DNA from: Elusimicrobiales bacterium
GTDB lineage: Bacteria > Elusimicrobiota > Elusimicrobia > Elusimicrobiales > UBA9959
NCBI GenBank assembly: GCA_028713125.1
Contig: JAQTOU010000003.1
Location: forward strand, 1-64,000
Direction of reading: 5' to 3'
Length of the DNA: 64,000 nt
Positions 23,584 through 32,169 of the stretch are shown piece after piece. The translations under genes and the position numbers were made by a program. The first letter of the stretch is position 1. Every line of letters starts with the position of its first letter. The notes below the pieces were generated by a model. That model was not told the DNA's origin. It saw nothing but the letters and a program-made list of their open reading frames with translations, and did not search any database.

Positions 23584-23609
23584 GCGGTTTTCTCCTGGAC
23601 TGAATTATT

Positions 23610-25436
23610 TCAGAGCGCGGCCGAGCGCTGGAAGCGGCGGGCGATGTCGGAGCCGGAAAGGTGGAACAAGGTGGGGCGGCCGTGGGGGCAGTGGTAGCCG
23701 TCCTTGGCTTTTTTCAGGTCTTCCATCAGCCGCATGGCCTCCTGCGGCTTGACGAAATCGTGCGCCTTGATGGATTTCTTGCAGGCCATGGTCGCTATTA
23801 TTCCGCGCTTCATATCCTCGGCGGCCTTTTCGGGTTCGCCCAGAACCTCGGACAGGTAGCCCAGGAATTCGGAGAAGGCGGGCTGGGTGAAATAGAACAG
23901 CGCCGGCGTCGCGCGCAGCAGGGCCACGGCCGGGCCGCGCTGGTCTATTTCGAAGCCGGCGGTCTTGAGCCAATCCCGCCATTTAAGGACGGTTTCCATC
24001 TGCGAGCGGGAAAGCTCGGTCTCGAGCGGGACCAGCAGGGGCTGGACCCTTACCGCGCCCTTTGAAAATTCGTCCAGGTATTTCTCGAAAAGAACGCGCT
24101 CCTGCGCCGCGTGCTGGTCCACCACCAGCAGGCCGGCCTCGCATTCGAAAAGCAAATAGCTTTTGGCCAGCTGGCCGAGGTATTTCAGCTCATGGCCCCG
24201 CCAGTCGGCGGGGACGGCGGGCTGCGGCGCGGCGGCCGCGTGCTGGTCGAAAAGACCGCCGGTTCCGTTTCCCGATAAAGGAGGCAGGGAAGAATTATAC
24301 TGCCCGGTCCTGTCCTGGACGGAACCGGGCCCGGCGGCGGCCTGTGGAGGCGCCGCGGCTTCCCGGTAGGCGGGGACGTCGGGGGAGCCGAACTTCACCT
24401 CTCCGGCGGGCGCGGTCATGTTCACGGCGGCGGTCTGCTTCGAAAGCAGCTCCTCGTAAATAGTGTTGGAGATGGTCTTGAAGATCTCGTTCTCGCCGGA
24501 GAATTTCACGTCGCGCTTCTGCGGGTGGATATTCGCGTCGAAAGAGCCGGGGTCCAGCTCCACGAAAATCGCGCAGGCGGGATGGCGGCCTGAGAGCATG
24601 TGGCCGTAGCCGCGGTAAAAAGCCTGGCGCAGCAGGGCCGAGGAGACGGGGCGGCGGTTCACGAAGAAATGCTGGTTGACGCGCGTGGCGCAAAGCGCGT
24701 CCGGGCGGGAAGCGAAGCCGTAGACGGCCATGCCGGTGGTTTTCCCTTCGACGCGGGCCATGCCGCCGTAGGTGCTTTTGCCGAAGATGGAAGCGGAGCG
24801 GCTTTTAAGATTCTCCCACAGCCCGCCGGGAAGCGTCGGCAGGGAAAGGATCTCGGCGCCGTCGATGACCAGCCGGAAAGAAACCCCGAGATTGGCGAGG
24901 GCGGCTTCCTCGACGGTCTTTATCAGCTGCGCGCGCTCCGAGGCGTCGCTCTTCATGAACTTTGCGCGGGCGGGCGTGTTAAAGAACAGGTCCGCCGCTT
25001 CTATGGTGGTGCCCTTCACCGGCGGGGCCGGCAGTTCCGCTATAACCCTGCCGCCCTCGCCCTCTATGGCATAGCCGGATTCGGCCCCGGCGCGGAAGGA
25101 GGTTATTTTAAGGCGGGAAACGGCGAAGATAGAATAGAGGGCCTCGCCCCTGAAACCGAAAGTGGCGAGAGAATAAATATCCTCGAAAACATTGAGCTTG
25201 CTGGTGGCGTGGCGGCCCAGGGAAAGGCGCAGGTCCTCGCGGTCCATGCCGCGCCCGTCGTCGTGCACGCGGATGAGGCCCCGGCCGGCTTTCCTGATCT
25301 CGATCTCGATCTTCGAAGCGCCGGCGTCCAGGGAATTCTCTATGAGCTCCTTGAGAACGGAGGCGGGGCGCTCGATGACCTCGCCCGCGGCGATCTTGGA
25401 GACGACGTCCTCTGGAAGAACCTTAATTTCCGGCAT
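23610..25436 (-). CDS. mutL: DNA mismatch repair protein MutL (nuclease type)
   Basis: MutL couples MutS mismatch recognition to strand removal. The 608-residue product has the GHKL ATPase motifs ELIENSLDAGA (30-40), DDGRGM (59-64) and GFRGEAL (94-100), a proline-rich linker (~340-410) and a C-terminal endonuclease domain with DQHAAQERVLFE (440-451, fitting DQHAx2Ex4E), ACKKSIKA (551-558) and CPHGRP (583-588). It therefore nicks DNA itself and no MutH is expected. A TGCTAAAAT extended -10 lies 6 bases before the ATG with no ribosome site. mutS is only 1.8 kb away. Confidence 0.95.
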   Translation of the reverse strand: MPEIKVLPEDVVSKIAAGEVIERPASVLKELIENSLDAGASKIEIEIRKAGRGLIRVHDDGRGMDREDLRLSLGRHATSKLNVFEDIYSLATFGFRGEALYSIFAVSRLKITSFRAGAESGYAIEGEGGRVIAELPAPPVKGTTIEAADLFFNTPARAKFMKSDASERAQLIKTVEEAALANLGVSFRLVIDGAEILSLPTLPGGLWENLKSRSASIFGKSTYGGMARVEGKTTGMAVYGFASRPDALCATRVNQHFFVNRRPVSSALLRQAFYRGYGHMLSGRHPACAIFVELDPGSFDANIHPQKRDVKFSGENEIFKTISNTIYEELLSKQTAAVNMTAPAGEVKFGSPDVPAYREAAAPPQAAAGPGSVQDRTGQYNSSLPPLSGNGTGGLFDQHAAAAPQPAVPADWRGHELKYLGQLAKSYLLFECEAGLLVVDQHAAQERVLFEKYLDEFSKGAVRVQPLLVPLETELSRSQMETVLKWRDWLKTAGFEIDQRGPAVALLRATPALFYFTQPAFSEFLGYLSEVLGEPEKAAEDMKRGIIATMACKKSIKAHDFVKPQEAMRLMEDLKKAKDGYHCPHGRPTLFHLSGSDIARRFQRSAAL

Positions 25437-25442
25437 AAAAAT

Positions 25443-25451
25443 ATTTTAGCA
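25443..25451 (-). promoter_or_regulatory. Extended -10 promoter of mutL
   Basis: Minus-strand TGCTAAAAT with the hexamer ending six bases before the mutL ATG, predicting a transcript that starts at the initiation codon. Confidence 0.5.
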
Positions 25452-25490
25452 ATTTGAAGACGGGCGGCTTATATCAAAGTCCCGTAAATT

Positions 25491-25520
25491 ACTAGTCCCG
25501 GGCTTTCGCCCGGGACCAGT
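25491..25520 (-). terminator. Strong hairpin after the repeat protein
   Basis: GTCCCGGGC-tttc-GCCCGGGAC with a further ACT/AGT pairing outside one mismatch. It lies just after the stop of the 25539-26705 gene; the downstream run is AGTAATTTA rather than poly-T, so termination is likely but not certain. Confidence 0.6.
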
Positions 25521-25538
25521 AGGCTTCAGGGCCGCAGA

Positions 25539-26705
25539 TCAGCGGTATTGCGGGCCGGGGCCGGGCTGGCCGGCTTTGGCCACGTAATCTATTACGTAGG
25601 TGAAGCTGCCAAGCGAACCGGTGACCGCGGAGCCAACCACGCGCAGGCCGGCGGCGTTGAAAGCGGCGGCTTTTTCGGCCATTGCTTTTTTTGCCTCGGT
25701 GTCGAAGGTAAAGGTTTCGGCGGCCTGGTAGGTCTCTATGGCGGCGGAGGGGATAACACCGCCCTGCTGGTAGATGTTCTCTACCAGGAAATCGACGCTG
25801 TAAGAGTAATCGTTACCTTCCGGCCTTACTACGGAGGATAGAGGGGGGACGCCGGCCGCGGTAAAGTCGGGGAGGCGCGCTTTGGAAGCCTTCAGGGCGT
25901 CTTTATCGAAAGGGAAAACTTCGCGGGCTTCGTAGCGGGAAACTGAATACTGGGGCCGGGCGCCGAACCGGTTGGTCTTCACCACATATTCGACCAGGAC
26001 CGCGTAGTCCCCGTCCTGGCGCGCGACGGCTTTGCCGCGGATGGCCGGGACGCCGGCCTGCTTGAACAGGGCCAGGTAGGAGGGGACGGCTTTAAGAGCT
26101 TCGCTTTCGAAAGTGAATTTCCCGCCGGTGTAATTCATGAATTTAACGTCGTATTCCTGCGTGGGGCGCAGGACGTTCTTTACCAAATAATCCACGGCGA
26201 AAGCGCTGTCATTGCCTACATCGTAAAGGTAGGAACCGACCACGGCCAGCCTGGCCGCGCGGAAATTTGCCGAGCAGGCGTTCATGGTAGCCGTGGCGTC
26301 GCTGTCGAGCCAATAGGCGGCGCCGTTCTTGTAGGTTTCCACGAGCACGGCGGGGGGGAGGACCGCGCCGTTCTTCACGGTGGGAATATAGTCGATGACG
26401 TAGGAGTAATCGTTGCCCAGCGGGACCACGCGGCCGCCCAAAGTGGTTATGCCGGCGGCTTTAAGGGCGTTTATGCGGGCGTCCATGGCCGGTTTCGCCT
26501 GGCTTTCAAAAGTTACGGTCTCATCTGTAGTATAGGCGGCTATGGTAACGCCGGGAGGGGTGACGGGCGTCGGCCCATAGGGCAGCGGCGGTTTAGAAAC
26601 AGTGATGTCGGGGAGAGCCGCGGAGTTAAGGCTGAAGGATTGGGAAAAAGACTGGACGTTTAAGATTATAACTGAAAAACCGGCGAGTATGATCTTATTA
26701 AGCAT
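25539..26705 (-). CDS. Secreted protein with five tandem repeats
   Basis: The 388-residue product has a signal peptide (about residues 1-22) and then five ~57-residue imperfect repeats at about 53-107, 119-176, 185-243, 252-309 and 321-377. Each runs: short strand, TFxF(D/E)(S/T)EA, amphipathic helix, (A/G)AG(I/V/L) turn, strand, GNDYSYVIDYx. Repeats 2 and 3 are the most diverged. No cysteine pairing, lipobox or membrane segment is seen. I know no named family. The repeats suggest a modular periplasmic or surface binding protein built by duplication. Confidence 0.8.
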   Translation of the reverse strand: MLNKIILAGFSVIILNVQSFSQSFSLNSAALPDITVSKPPLPYGPTPVTPPGVTIAAYTTDETVTFESQAKPAMDARINALKAAGITTLGGRVVPLGNDYSYVIDYIPTVKNGAVLPPAVLVETYKNGAAYWLDSDATATMNACSANFRAARLAVVGSYLYDVGNDSAFAVDYLVKNVLRPTQEYDVKFMNYTGGKFTFESEALKAVPSYLALFKQAGVPAIRGKAVARQDGDYAVLVEYVVKTNRFGARPQYSVSRYEAREVFPFDKDALKASKARLPDFTAAGVPPLSSVVRPEGNDYSYSVDFLVENIYQQGGVIPSAAIETYQAAETFTFDTEAKKAMAEKAAAFNAAGLRVVGSAVTGSLGSFTYVIDYVAKAGQPGPGPQYR

Positions 26706-26734
26706 TGAGCCTCCCTGTACCCTTTAATTATAAT
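26705..26734 (+). promoter_or_regulatory. Promoter of the 26739 gene
   Basis: TTGAGC (26705-26710), 18-base spacer, TATAAT (26729-26734). Four bases separate the -10 from ATG 26739. The -35 overlaps the start codon of the divergent repeat-protein gene. Confidence 0.65.
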
Positions 26735-26738
26735 AGTT

Positions 26739-27188
26739 ATGCGACAGGACTGTATGGGCCTAAAGGCCATGTTTCTGGTGGGTACTATGGATAAAGAAAA
26801 GAACCGGCTTGATTACTTTTATTATGCCGCGCCGCTCTGGTTCCTGGTCGAACAGTTTTTCTGGCCGAATTTGAGGGCCGGGGTGATAACGGGCGGGTCC
26901 CTGTGGGGAAACCTCGCTTTCTATGGCCTGGAGGGAGGGCTCGGGGCCGCGCTTTTCTTCCGGCTTAAATTCGCGAGCCCGGCCGTTCTTATCGAGAACT
27001 TCGTGCAGCTAATTTTTTTCCTCAAGTATATACTGTTCGCCCCTCTAGACATGGCGCTCTGCATAGACGGGGACACGGAGGCGGTGTCCAGGGCGGCCCA
27101 CGCTTATTCCGCGGCCCTGCCGGGCGCGCTGTTTTCCTGCTGGCAGCTCATAGCCCGGATAAAATCCTGGCTTCGCCGCTTTAGCTGA
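26739..27188 (+). CDS. Small membrane protein, unknown function
   Basis: The 149-residue product has about three membrane segments (YYAAPLWFLVEQFFW, FYGLEGGLGAALFF, LIFFLKYILFA) and an amphipathic C-terminus. The start is uncertain. ATG 26739 follows a -10 box by four bases (leaderless). ATG 26754 has AGGA 4 bases upstream, and ATG 26787 follows GGTGG and gives the cytoplasmic-looking MDKEKNRLDYF. It converges with mutS, six bases away. Family not recognised. Confidence 0.6.
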   Translation: MRQDCMGLKAMFLVGTMDKEKNRLDYFYYAAPLWFLVEQFFWPNLRAGVITGGSLWGNLAFYGLEGGLGAALFFRLKFASPAVLIENFVQLIFFLKYILFAPLDMALCIDGDTEAVSRAAHAYSAALPGALFSCWQLIARIKSWLRRFS

Positions 27189-27194
27189 TCCCTC

Positions 27195-29768
27195 TTATTT
27201 AAGTCTTTTTTTCCAATCGCTTATGGCGGCAAGGGCCTGCATTGGCGTGAGGTTGTCGGTATCGCACATTTTGACTTCATCTATCACCGGGTGGCTGGAG
27301 AAGATGGGGAGGAGCGGGGTCTGCTCCTCGAAATTAGAGGCCACCTGGATATTCCCCTTGGTCTCCAGGATATGAAGGATCTCCCGGGCGCGCTGTATGG
27401 CGCTTTCGGGCAGGCCGGCCAGCTGCGCTACGTGGATGCCGTAGGATTTGTCGGCCGGGCCCTGGCCTATCTTGTGCAGGAAGACCACCTCGGTCTTGCC
27501 CAGGGCGTTGGTCCATTCTTTCACCGCTATATTGCAGTTCTTTATCCCGTCGAATTTTTCGGCCAGCTCGGTAAGTTCGAAATAGTGGGTAGCGAACAGG
27601 ACCTTGGGGCCGCCCTCGGGCTTATAGAGGTGCTCCACCACGGCCCAGGCGATGGAGATCCCGTCGAAAGTCGAAGTTCCCCGCCCGACCTCGTCGAGGA
27701 GGATCAGGCTCTTCGGGGTGGCCAGCCGCATGATGGCCGAGGTCTCCCGCATTTCTACCATGAAAGTGGATTCGCCGCGGGCCATCCGGTCCTGGGCGCC
27801 TATGCGCGTCATGATACGGTCGATTATCCCGATCTCCGCGGCCCTGGCCGGGACGAAAGAGCCCATCTGCGCCATGATCACGGCCACGGCCGCCTGGCGG
27901 AGGTAGACGCTCTTCCCGCTCATATTGGGGCCGGTGAGGATTATGATCCTCGCGGAGGAGCTGCCCAGCTCGAGGTCGTTAGGGACGAAAGTCCCGGCCG
28001 GCAGAAAGCGTTCCACGGCGGGATGACGGCCTTCCTCGACCCGGAGGAGGTCGCCTGAATTGACGCGGGGGCGGGCGAATTCATAGCGCACCGCGCTTTC
28101 GGCCAGGGCGAAGAAAACGTCGAGCTCGGCGGCGCCCGAGGCGAAGGTCTTTATCTCGCCTATCGCGGCGCGCACTTTCTCGCGCAGCCCGGCGAAGAGG
28201 TGGGCCTCCAGCTTCGACATCTTTTCTTCGGCGCCCAGGATCTTGTTCTCGAGGACCTTGAGCTCTTCGGTGATATAGCGCTCGGCGTTGACCAGGGTCT
28301 GCTTGCGGACGAAATAGTGCGGGACCTTGGGGGTCTGCGCCTTGGACACCTCTATGAAATAGCCGAAGATCCCGTTATAGCCCACCTTCAGCGTGGAGAT
28401 ACCCGTCTTTTCTTTTTCGCGAAGCTCGATATCCGTAAGCAGCTGCTGGCTGTCTCGGCGGACGGAACGCAGCTCGTCCAGCTCCGCGCTCGCGCCCTCG
28501 CGGATGACCCCGCCGTCGGAAAGCCGCGCGGGAGGGGTTTCGGAAAGGTCCTTTTCAAGCACGGCGCGCAGGCCGTTGAGAGCGTGGGAGGCCGCGTCCA
28601 GGCGCGAGGCCAGCTCGGGGGCGCATTCGAAGAAGCCGGCGGAGCTCAGGAGAAGTTTCAGCCGGGGCAGCTGGCCCAGGGCTTTGCGCACGGCCGCGAG
28701 ATCGCGAGGCGAGGCGCTCAGGTTGATCACCCGGCCAAGGAGGCGCTCGATATCGGGCACCTGGGAGAGGATATCGCCCAGCTGCTCTCGCGCCTCGCGG
28801 TTCTCGGCGAGGAAGGCCGTGAAGGCCTGCCTGGAAAGGATCTCGCGCATGTCCGTCAGCGGCTCGAGGATCCAGCGGCGCAGCAGGCGCGAGCCCATTG
28901 CGGTCTTGGCCAGGTCCAGCACGCCCCAGAGGGTCTTTGAATCGTCCCCGTCAGGGGAGGAGACGAGCTCCAGCGTCTTTATAGCGGATTCGTCCAGCTG
29001 CAGCCGGTTCAGCGGCTCGTAATAAAAGGGGGAGAAAACTTCTTTAAGGCCGGGCTGGGTCTGGCGCACGTAGGCGGTAATTTCCAGCGCGGTCTTCATG
29101 GCCAGCTTGTGGTTCTGCCACACGGCCTGCGCGGCCCAGGCCGGAAGGGCCGTTTCATGCATCGTGTATTCCGTTATCGGCACCGGCCCGAAGTCCAGGC
29201 CGCGCTTCTTGATCTCTTTCACGGTGCGGGCGTTCGCCAGGATCTCGGCGGGGCCGGTTTTAGAGATAAAAGAGAGAAGCTGGTAGAGGTCCGGGTCGTT
29301 GAGGTTCTGCGTGGCCAGGAAGTCGCCGGTGGAGGCGTCCAGAGAGGAGAGGCCCCAGCCTACTATGTCCAGGTCCAGCGCGACCAGGTACCTTGAGGCC
29401 CTGGGCGTAAGAAGTTCGTCCTCGACCACCGTGCCGGGGGTGATAAGCCGCACGACTTCCCGCTTGAACAGCTTGGCTTTCTTCGCGTCGCCGGAGGGCG
29501 CCACCTGCTCGCAGATGGCCACTTTGTGGCCGGCGGCCAGGAGACGGCAGATATAATTGGAAGCGGCGTGATGGGGGACCCCGCACATAGGGACGCCCTG
29601 CCTGGCCGTGAGGGTGAGGCCGATCACCGCGCTCGCGGTCTTCGCGTCATCGTAAAACATCTCGTAAAAGTCGCCAAGGCGGAAAAAGAGCAGGGCGTGG
29701 GGATAGGAACTCTTCAGCGACTGGTACTGCTGCATCAGGGGGGTTTCCGGGGTTTCTACTTGTGTCAT
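27195..29768 (-). CDS. mutS: DNA mismatch repair protein MutS
   Basis: MutS recognises mismatches and recruits MutL. The 857-residue product is full length: mismatch-reading GDFYEMF (32-38, the F-x-E wedge), connector, lever/clamp region, and the ABC-type ATPase with Walker A GPNMSGKS, Walker B LILLDEVGRGTSTFDG and the ATHYFELTEL histidine switch. It is classical MutS1. The start has no clear ribosome site; an AATCGGG repeat array begins just upstream. mutL lies beyond two unrelated genes on the same strand. Confidence 0.96.
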   Translation of the reverse strand: MTQVETPETPLMQQYQSLKSSYPHALLFFRLGDFYEMFYDDAKTASAVIGLTLTARQGVPMCGVPHHAASNYICRLLAAGHKVAICEQVAPSGDAKKAKLFKREVVRLITPGTVVEDELLTPRASRYLVALDLDIVGWGLSSLDASTGDFLATQNLNDPDLYQLLSFISKTGPAEILANARTVKEIKKRGLDFGPVPITEYTMHETALPAWAAQAVWQNHKLAMKTALEITAYVRQTQPGLKEVFSPFYYEPLNRLQLDESAIKTLELVSSPDGDDSKTLWGVLDLAKTAMGSRLLRRWILEPLTDMREILSRQAFTAFLAENREAREQLGDILSQVPDIERLLGRVINLSASPRDLAAVRKALGQLPRLKLLLSSAGFFECAPELASRLDAASHALNGLRAVLEKDLSETPPARLSDGGVIREGASAELDELRSVRRDSQQLLTDIELREKEKTGISTLKVGYNGIFGYFIEVSKAQTPKVPHYFVRKQTLVNAERYITEELKVLENKILGAEEKMSKLEAHLFAGLREKVRAAIGEIKTFASGAAELDVFFALAESAVRYEFARPRVNSGDLLRVEEGRHPAVERFLPAGTFVPNDLELGSSSARIIILTGPNMSGKSVYLRQAAVAVIMAQMGSFVPARAAEIGIIDRIMTRIGAQDRMARGESTFMVEMRETSAIMRLATPKSLILLDEVGRGTSTFDGISIAWAVVEHLYKPEGGPKVLFATHYFELTELAEKFDGIKNCNIAVKEWTNALGKTEVVFLHKIGQGPADKSYGIHVAQLAGLPESAIQRAREILHILETKGNIQVASNFEEQTPLLPIFSSHPVIDEVKMCDTDNLTPMQALAAISDWKKRLK

Positions 29769-29773
29769 AAGAA

Positions 29774-29798
29774 AATCGGGGATCGGGAATCGGGAATC
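29774..29798. repeat. AATCGGG heptad repeat, copy 2
   Basis: Tandem AATCGGG, GATCGGG, AATCGGG, AATC in the mutS-dusB spacer. It is complementary, allowing G-U pairs, to 29843-29865. Confidence 0.65.
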
Positions 29799-29842
29799 AA
29801 AAACAAAGGAGCCGGAGAAATCAGTATTTGTATTTCTTTAAA

Positions 29843-29865
29843 GATTCTCGATTCCTGATTCTCGA
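29843..29865. repeat. Inverted partner of heptad copy 2
   Basis: GATTCTC, GATTCCT, GATTCTC, GA. It is the inverted form of the 29774 array with C-to-T changes that keep pairing as G-U in plus-strand RNA. It ends one base before the dusB stop. Confidence 0.55.
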
Positions 29866-30843
29866 CTAGTCCTTCGTATATTGTATCAAAAGGTCTTCGG
29901 CCTCTTTAAGGGTTTTCAGCTTCATAAAAGCTCCGCGCGCACAGGAAGCGCCGGGGAGCCCTTTAAGCCAGTAGCCCACCAGCTTGCGCGCGCGCGCCAT
30001 GCCGTGCTCCTCGCCGTAGATCCCCGCGTTCAGCTCGAGGAAGCGCAGAAAAAGTTTAATGCGGACGGCGGAAGTGACGGGCTCGGCCGGGCCGCCGGCC
30101 AGGCCGGAAGCGATCTCCGCGAAGAGGGCCGGGTTGAACACGGCCGCGCGCCCTATGGCGATCCCGGAGCAGCCGGTAGCGAGCATCGCGCGGGCGCCGG
30201 CGGCGTTCTCCACTCCGCCATTGCCGAAAACCGGGATCTTTACCGCGGCGGCGGTCTCCGTCATGGCCTCCAGGTTCACCGGCCCGGTGTGGAACTGGGA
30301 AGCCGGCCTGCCGTGCAGGGTGATGGCGGCGGCGCCGGCCTCCTCGCAGACGCGCGCAAGCAGGGGGCCGAGATTTTCCCCGGCGGTAAGGCCTATCCTG
30401 AATTTAACGGTGACCGGGACCTTCACGCTTTTTACCATGCGCGAAACGATGTCCGCCAGCAGCAGGGGCGACCTCATCAGGGCGGAGCCGGCCCCGGAGC
30501 GTATCACTTTTTTTACCGGGCAGCCGGCGTTTATATCCACGATATCCGCCCCCGCGCGCTCGGCGGCCTGGGCGGCCAGCGCCATGGAGGAAGGGTCCGC
30601 GCCGAAGATCTGGATCGCGGCCGGATGCTCGCCCGGCAGGAGCTCGAGCATCTTGAAAGATTTCTTGTTCCCGTATTTTATGCTCTCCGCGGAGATCATC
30701 TCGGTGACCACCAGCCCGGCGCCTCCCTCGGCGGCGAGGATCCTGAAGGCGGCGTTGGTGATGCCGGCCATGGGGGCCAGCGCGAGGTTGTTCTTGAGGT
30801 TTACGACTCCTATGGAAAGAGGGCGCAACAGGTTTTTAGTCAC
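29866..30843 (-). CDS. dusB: tRNA-dihydrouridine synthase (DusB-like)
   Basis: Dus enzymes reduce uridines in tRNA D-loops using FMN and NADPH. The 325-residue product has LALAPMAGITNAAFR for FMN, the catalytic-cysteine motif DINAGCPVKKV with the following SGAGSALM, KFRIG, the ITLHGR histidine and the FMN-phosphate loop GNGGV. The closing GIAIGRAAVFNPALF fits the bacterial DusB branch. The stop of the upstream membrane protein overlaps its start by four bases, so the two are co-translated. No fis gene is nearby. Confidence 0.92.
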   Translation of the reverse strand: MTKNLLRPLSIGVVNLKNNLALAPMAGITNAAFRILAAEGGAGLVVTEMISAESIKYGNKKSFKMLELLPGEHPAAIQIFGADPSSMALAAQAAERAGADIVDINAGCPVKKVIRSGAGSALMRSPLLLADIVSRMVKSVKVPVTVKFRIGLTAGENLGPLLARVCEEAGAAAITLHGRPASQFHTGPVNLEAMTETAAAVKIPVFGNGGVENAAGARAMLATGCSGIAIGRAAVFNPALFAEIASGLAGGPAEPVTSAVRIKLFLRFLELNAGIYGEEHGMARARKLVGYWLKGLPGASCARGAFMKLKTLKEAEDLLIQYTKD

Positions 30844-31619
30844 GGGTTTATGGCGTAATTGCCGTCGTGCGCGTACTGGAAATCTCGCGGCGCCCGGCGG
30901 AAAATAGGGCGCGTTTCGCTCGCGGGGGCCCCGACTTTCTTAAGGACTTCCAGCTGGAAGCCGGAAGCTTTGTCTTCGACGTAAAGTATGGCGTCCATCC
31001 CCTTGTAATCGAAGCGCATGGGGTTGATGTCTATTACCCGCTCGTCCTTGTCGCCGGGCAGCGGCGGGGCCAGGCGGCTTTTTTTCTTCTTGGTCAGCGT
31101 ATACCAGGCGTGCCAGCCCTGGTGGGCGAGGATCCCGGCGCACCAGGTGAGCGAGCGGAAAGCGTGGGCGGTGGAGAGCGCCGCCACCGGGTTCCCGTTC
31201 TCCATATAAAAGCCGGTCTGGGTCTCGTTCCGTATCACGTACAGGTTCTTTTTAAGAAAAAGGAAAGTTTCGCGGTCGGCCATCCAGATCAGCTTGAGCG
31301 CGTGCGTCACCTGGCTCTTGAATTCCGGCGGGCCCTGGATGTCGATGCCCGCCTTCGGGTCGTAAGCGTCCTGGGCGGTCACTACGGGCGCCCCGGTTCC
31401 GGGCGCGGCGGCCTCCGGCGCCGGGGCGGCCTTGGGCTTCGCGGCGGGAGCGGGCGGCTTCCCGAAAAGCCCGCTCATCTGCGCACCGGAAGACTCGGCC
31501 CCGCGGCTTTCCGTGCGGGCGTGTATGAAATACCAGACCCCGGCGCCAAGCAGGAGCAGCGGGATGAAGGCCAGCACCTTGTGGGTGCGGAAGAAGCTCT
31601 TATGTTCGATTTCCGCCAT
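30840..31619 (-). CDS. Membrane-anchored protein, unknown function
   Basis: The 259-residue product has a basic N-terminus, one membrane segment (about 14-31, VLAFIPLLLLGAGVWYFI), a proline/alanine-rich spacer (~55-80) and a ~170-residue periplasmic domain. That domain includes a helical part (QVTHALKLIWMADRETFLFL) and an HAFRSLTWCAGILAHQGWHAW segment with three histidines. No catalytic signature is certain. It overlaps dusB by four bases but has no obvious link with tRNA modification. Confidence 0.72.
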   Translation of the reverse strand: MAEIEHKSFFRTHKVLAFIPLLLLGAGVWYFIHARTESRGAESSGAQMSGLFGKPPAPAAKPKAAPAPEAAAPGTGAPVVTAQDAYDPKAGIDIQGPPEFKSQVTHALKLIWMADRETFLFLKKNLYVIRNETQTGFYMENGNPVAALSTAHAFRSLTWCAGILAHQGWHAWYTLTKKKKSRLAPPLPGDKDERVIDINPMRFDYKGMDAILYVEDKASGFQLEVLKKVGAPASETRPIFRRAPRDFQYAHDGNYAINP

Positions 31620-31630
31620 GTAAATACGGG

Positions 31631-31660
31631 GACCGTAAAACGCGCGCGCGCCTTACGGTC
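31631..31660. repeat. Inverted repeat with CG-repeat loop
   Basis: GACCGTAA (31631-31638) and TTACGGTC (31653-31660) enclose a loop containing five CG dinucleotides. It lies between two minus-strand genes and could be a weak terminator for neither or either; no T run follows. Confidence 0.4.
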
Positions 31661-31679
31661 TCCCTTACCCGCGGCGCAA

Positions 31680-32081
31680 TTACTTAAGCGCTTTCAGGTA
31701 GGACTTGTAGAAGGCCTGCAGTTCGCTGTCGGCGTTCTGGAACTCGAGGACGTGCTTTTTGCAGCCGCGGCGCGAGCAGATCTGCACCTGGCCGCCGTCC
31801 TTAAGCTCGAAAGCTATCATCTGGGAGCCGCAGGCGTCGCACTTGCGGGTGCTCTTCAGGTCGGCCTTGCAGTGGGGGCAGCGGAAACCGGCCACTTTGC
31901 CCACCGGCATCTGCAGGTCCGTCTCGATGAGGTAGCTGCCGTAAAGGGAGCTCATGTACAGCGGGGCGTGCTTGCCCGCATAGGTCAAATTGACCTCGAT
32001 GGAGGAGGCATTGTCCAGCTTCTTTTTGGGATTCATCAGCGATTTGTTGCAATGAGGACATTTAACGAGAACGCTTACCAT
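31680..32081 (-). CDS. Multi-zinc-ribbon protein
   Basis: The 133-residue product has four cysteine pairs: C8/C11 and C68/C71 (both CPHC), C81/C84 (CDAC) and C102/C107. This is enough for two zinc ribbons. The region between the first and second pair (~20-60) is a beta-rich domain. It has no signal peptide and is presumably cytoplasmic. No catalytic motif is seen. It may bind nucleic acid or act as an adaptor; I do not recognise a family. It stands alone between the dusB unit and the efflux genes. Confidence 0.7.
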   Translation of the reverse strand: MVSVLVKCPHCNKSLMNPKKKLDNASSIEVNLTYAGKHAPLYMSSLYGSYLIETDLQMPVGKVAGFRCPHCKADLKSTRKCDACGSQMIAFELKDGGQVQICSRRGCKKHVLEFQNADSELQAFYKSYLKALK

Positions 32082-32169
32082 AGTGAACCTCCAGAAAACT
32101 CAAGCTAGACAGTCAGGCGGCCGGCCCGCTATTGCGGAGAGCCGCTCAGTGATCGTATATATTACTAAA

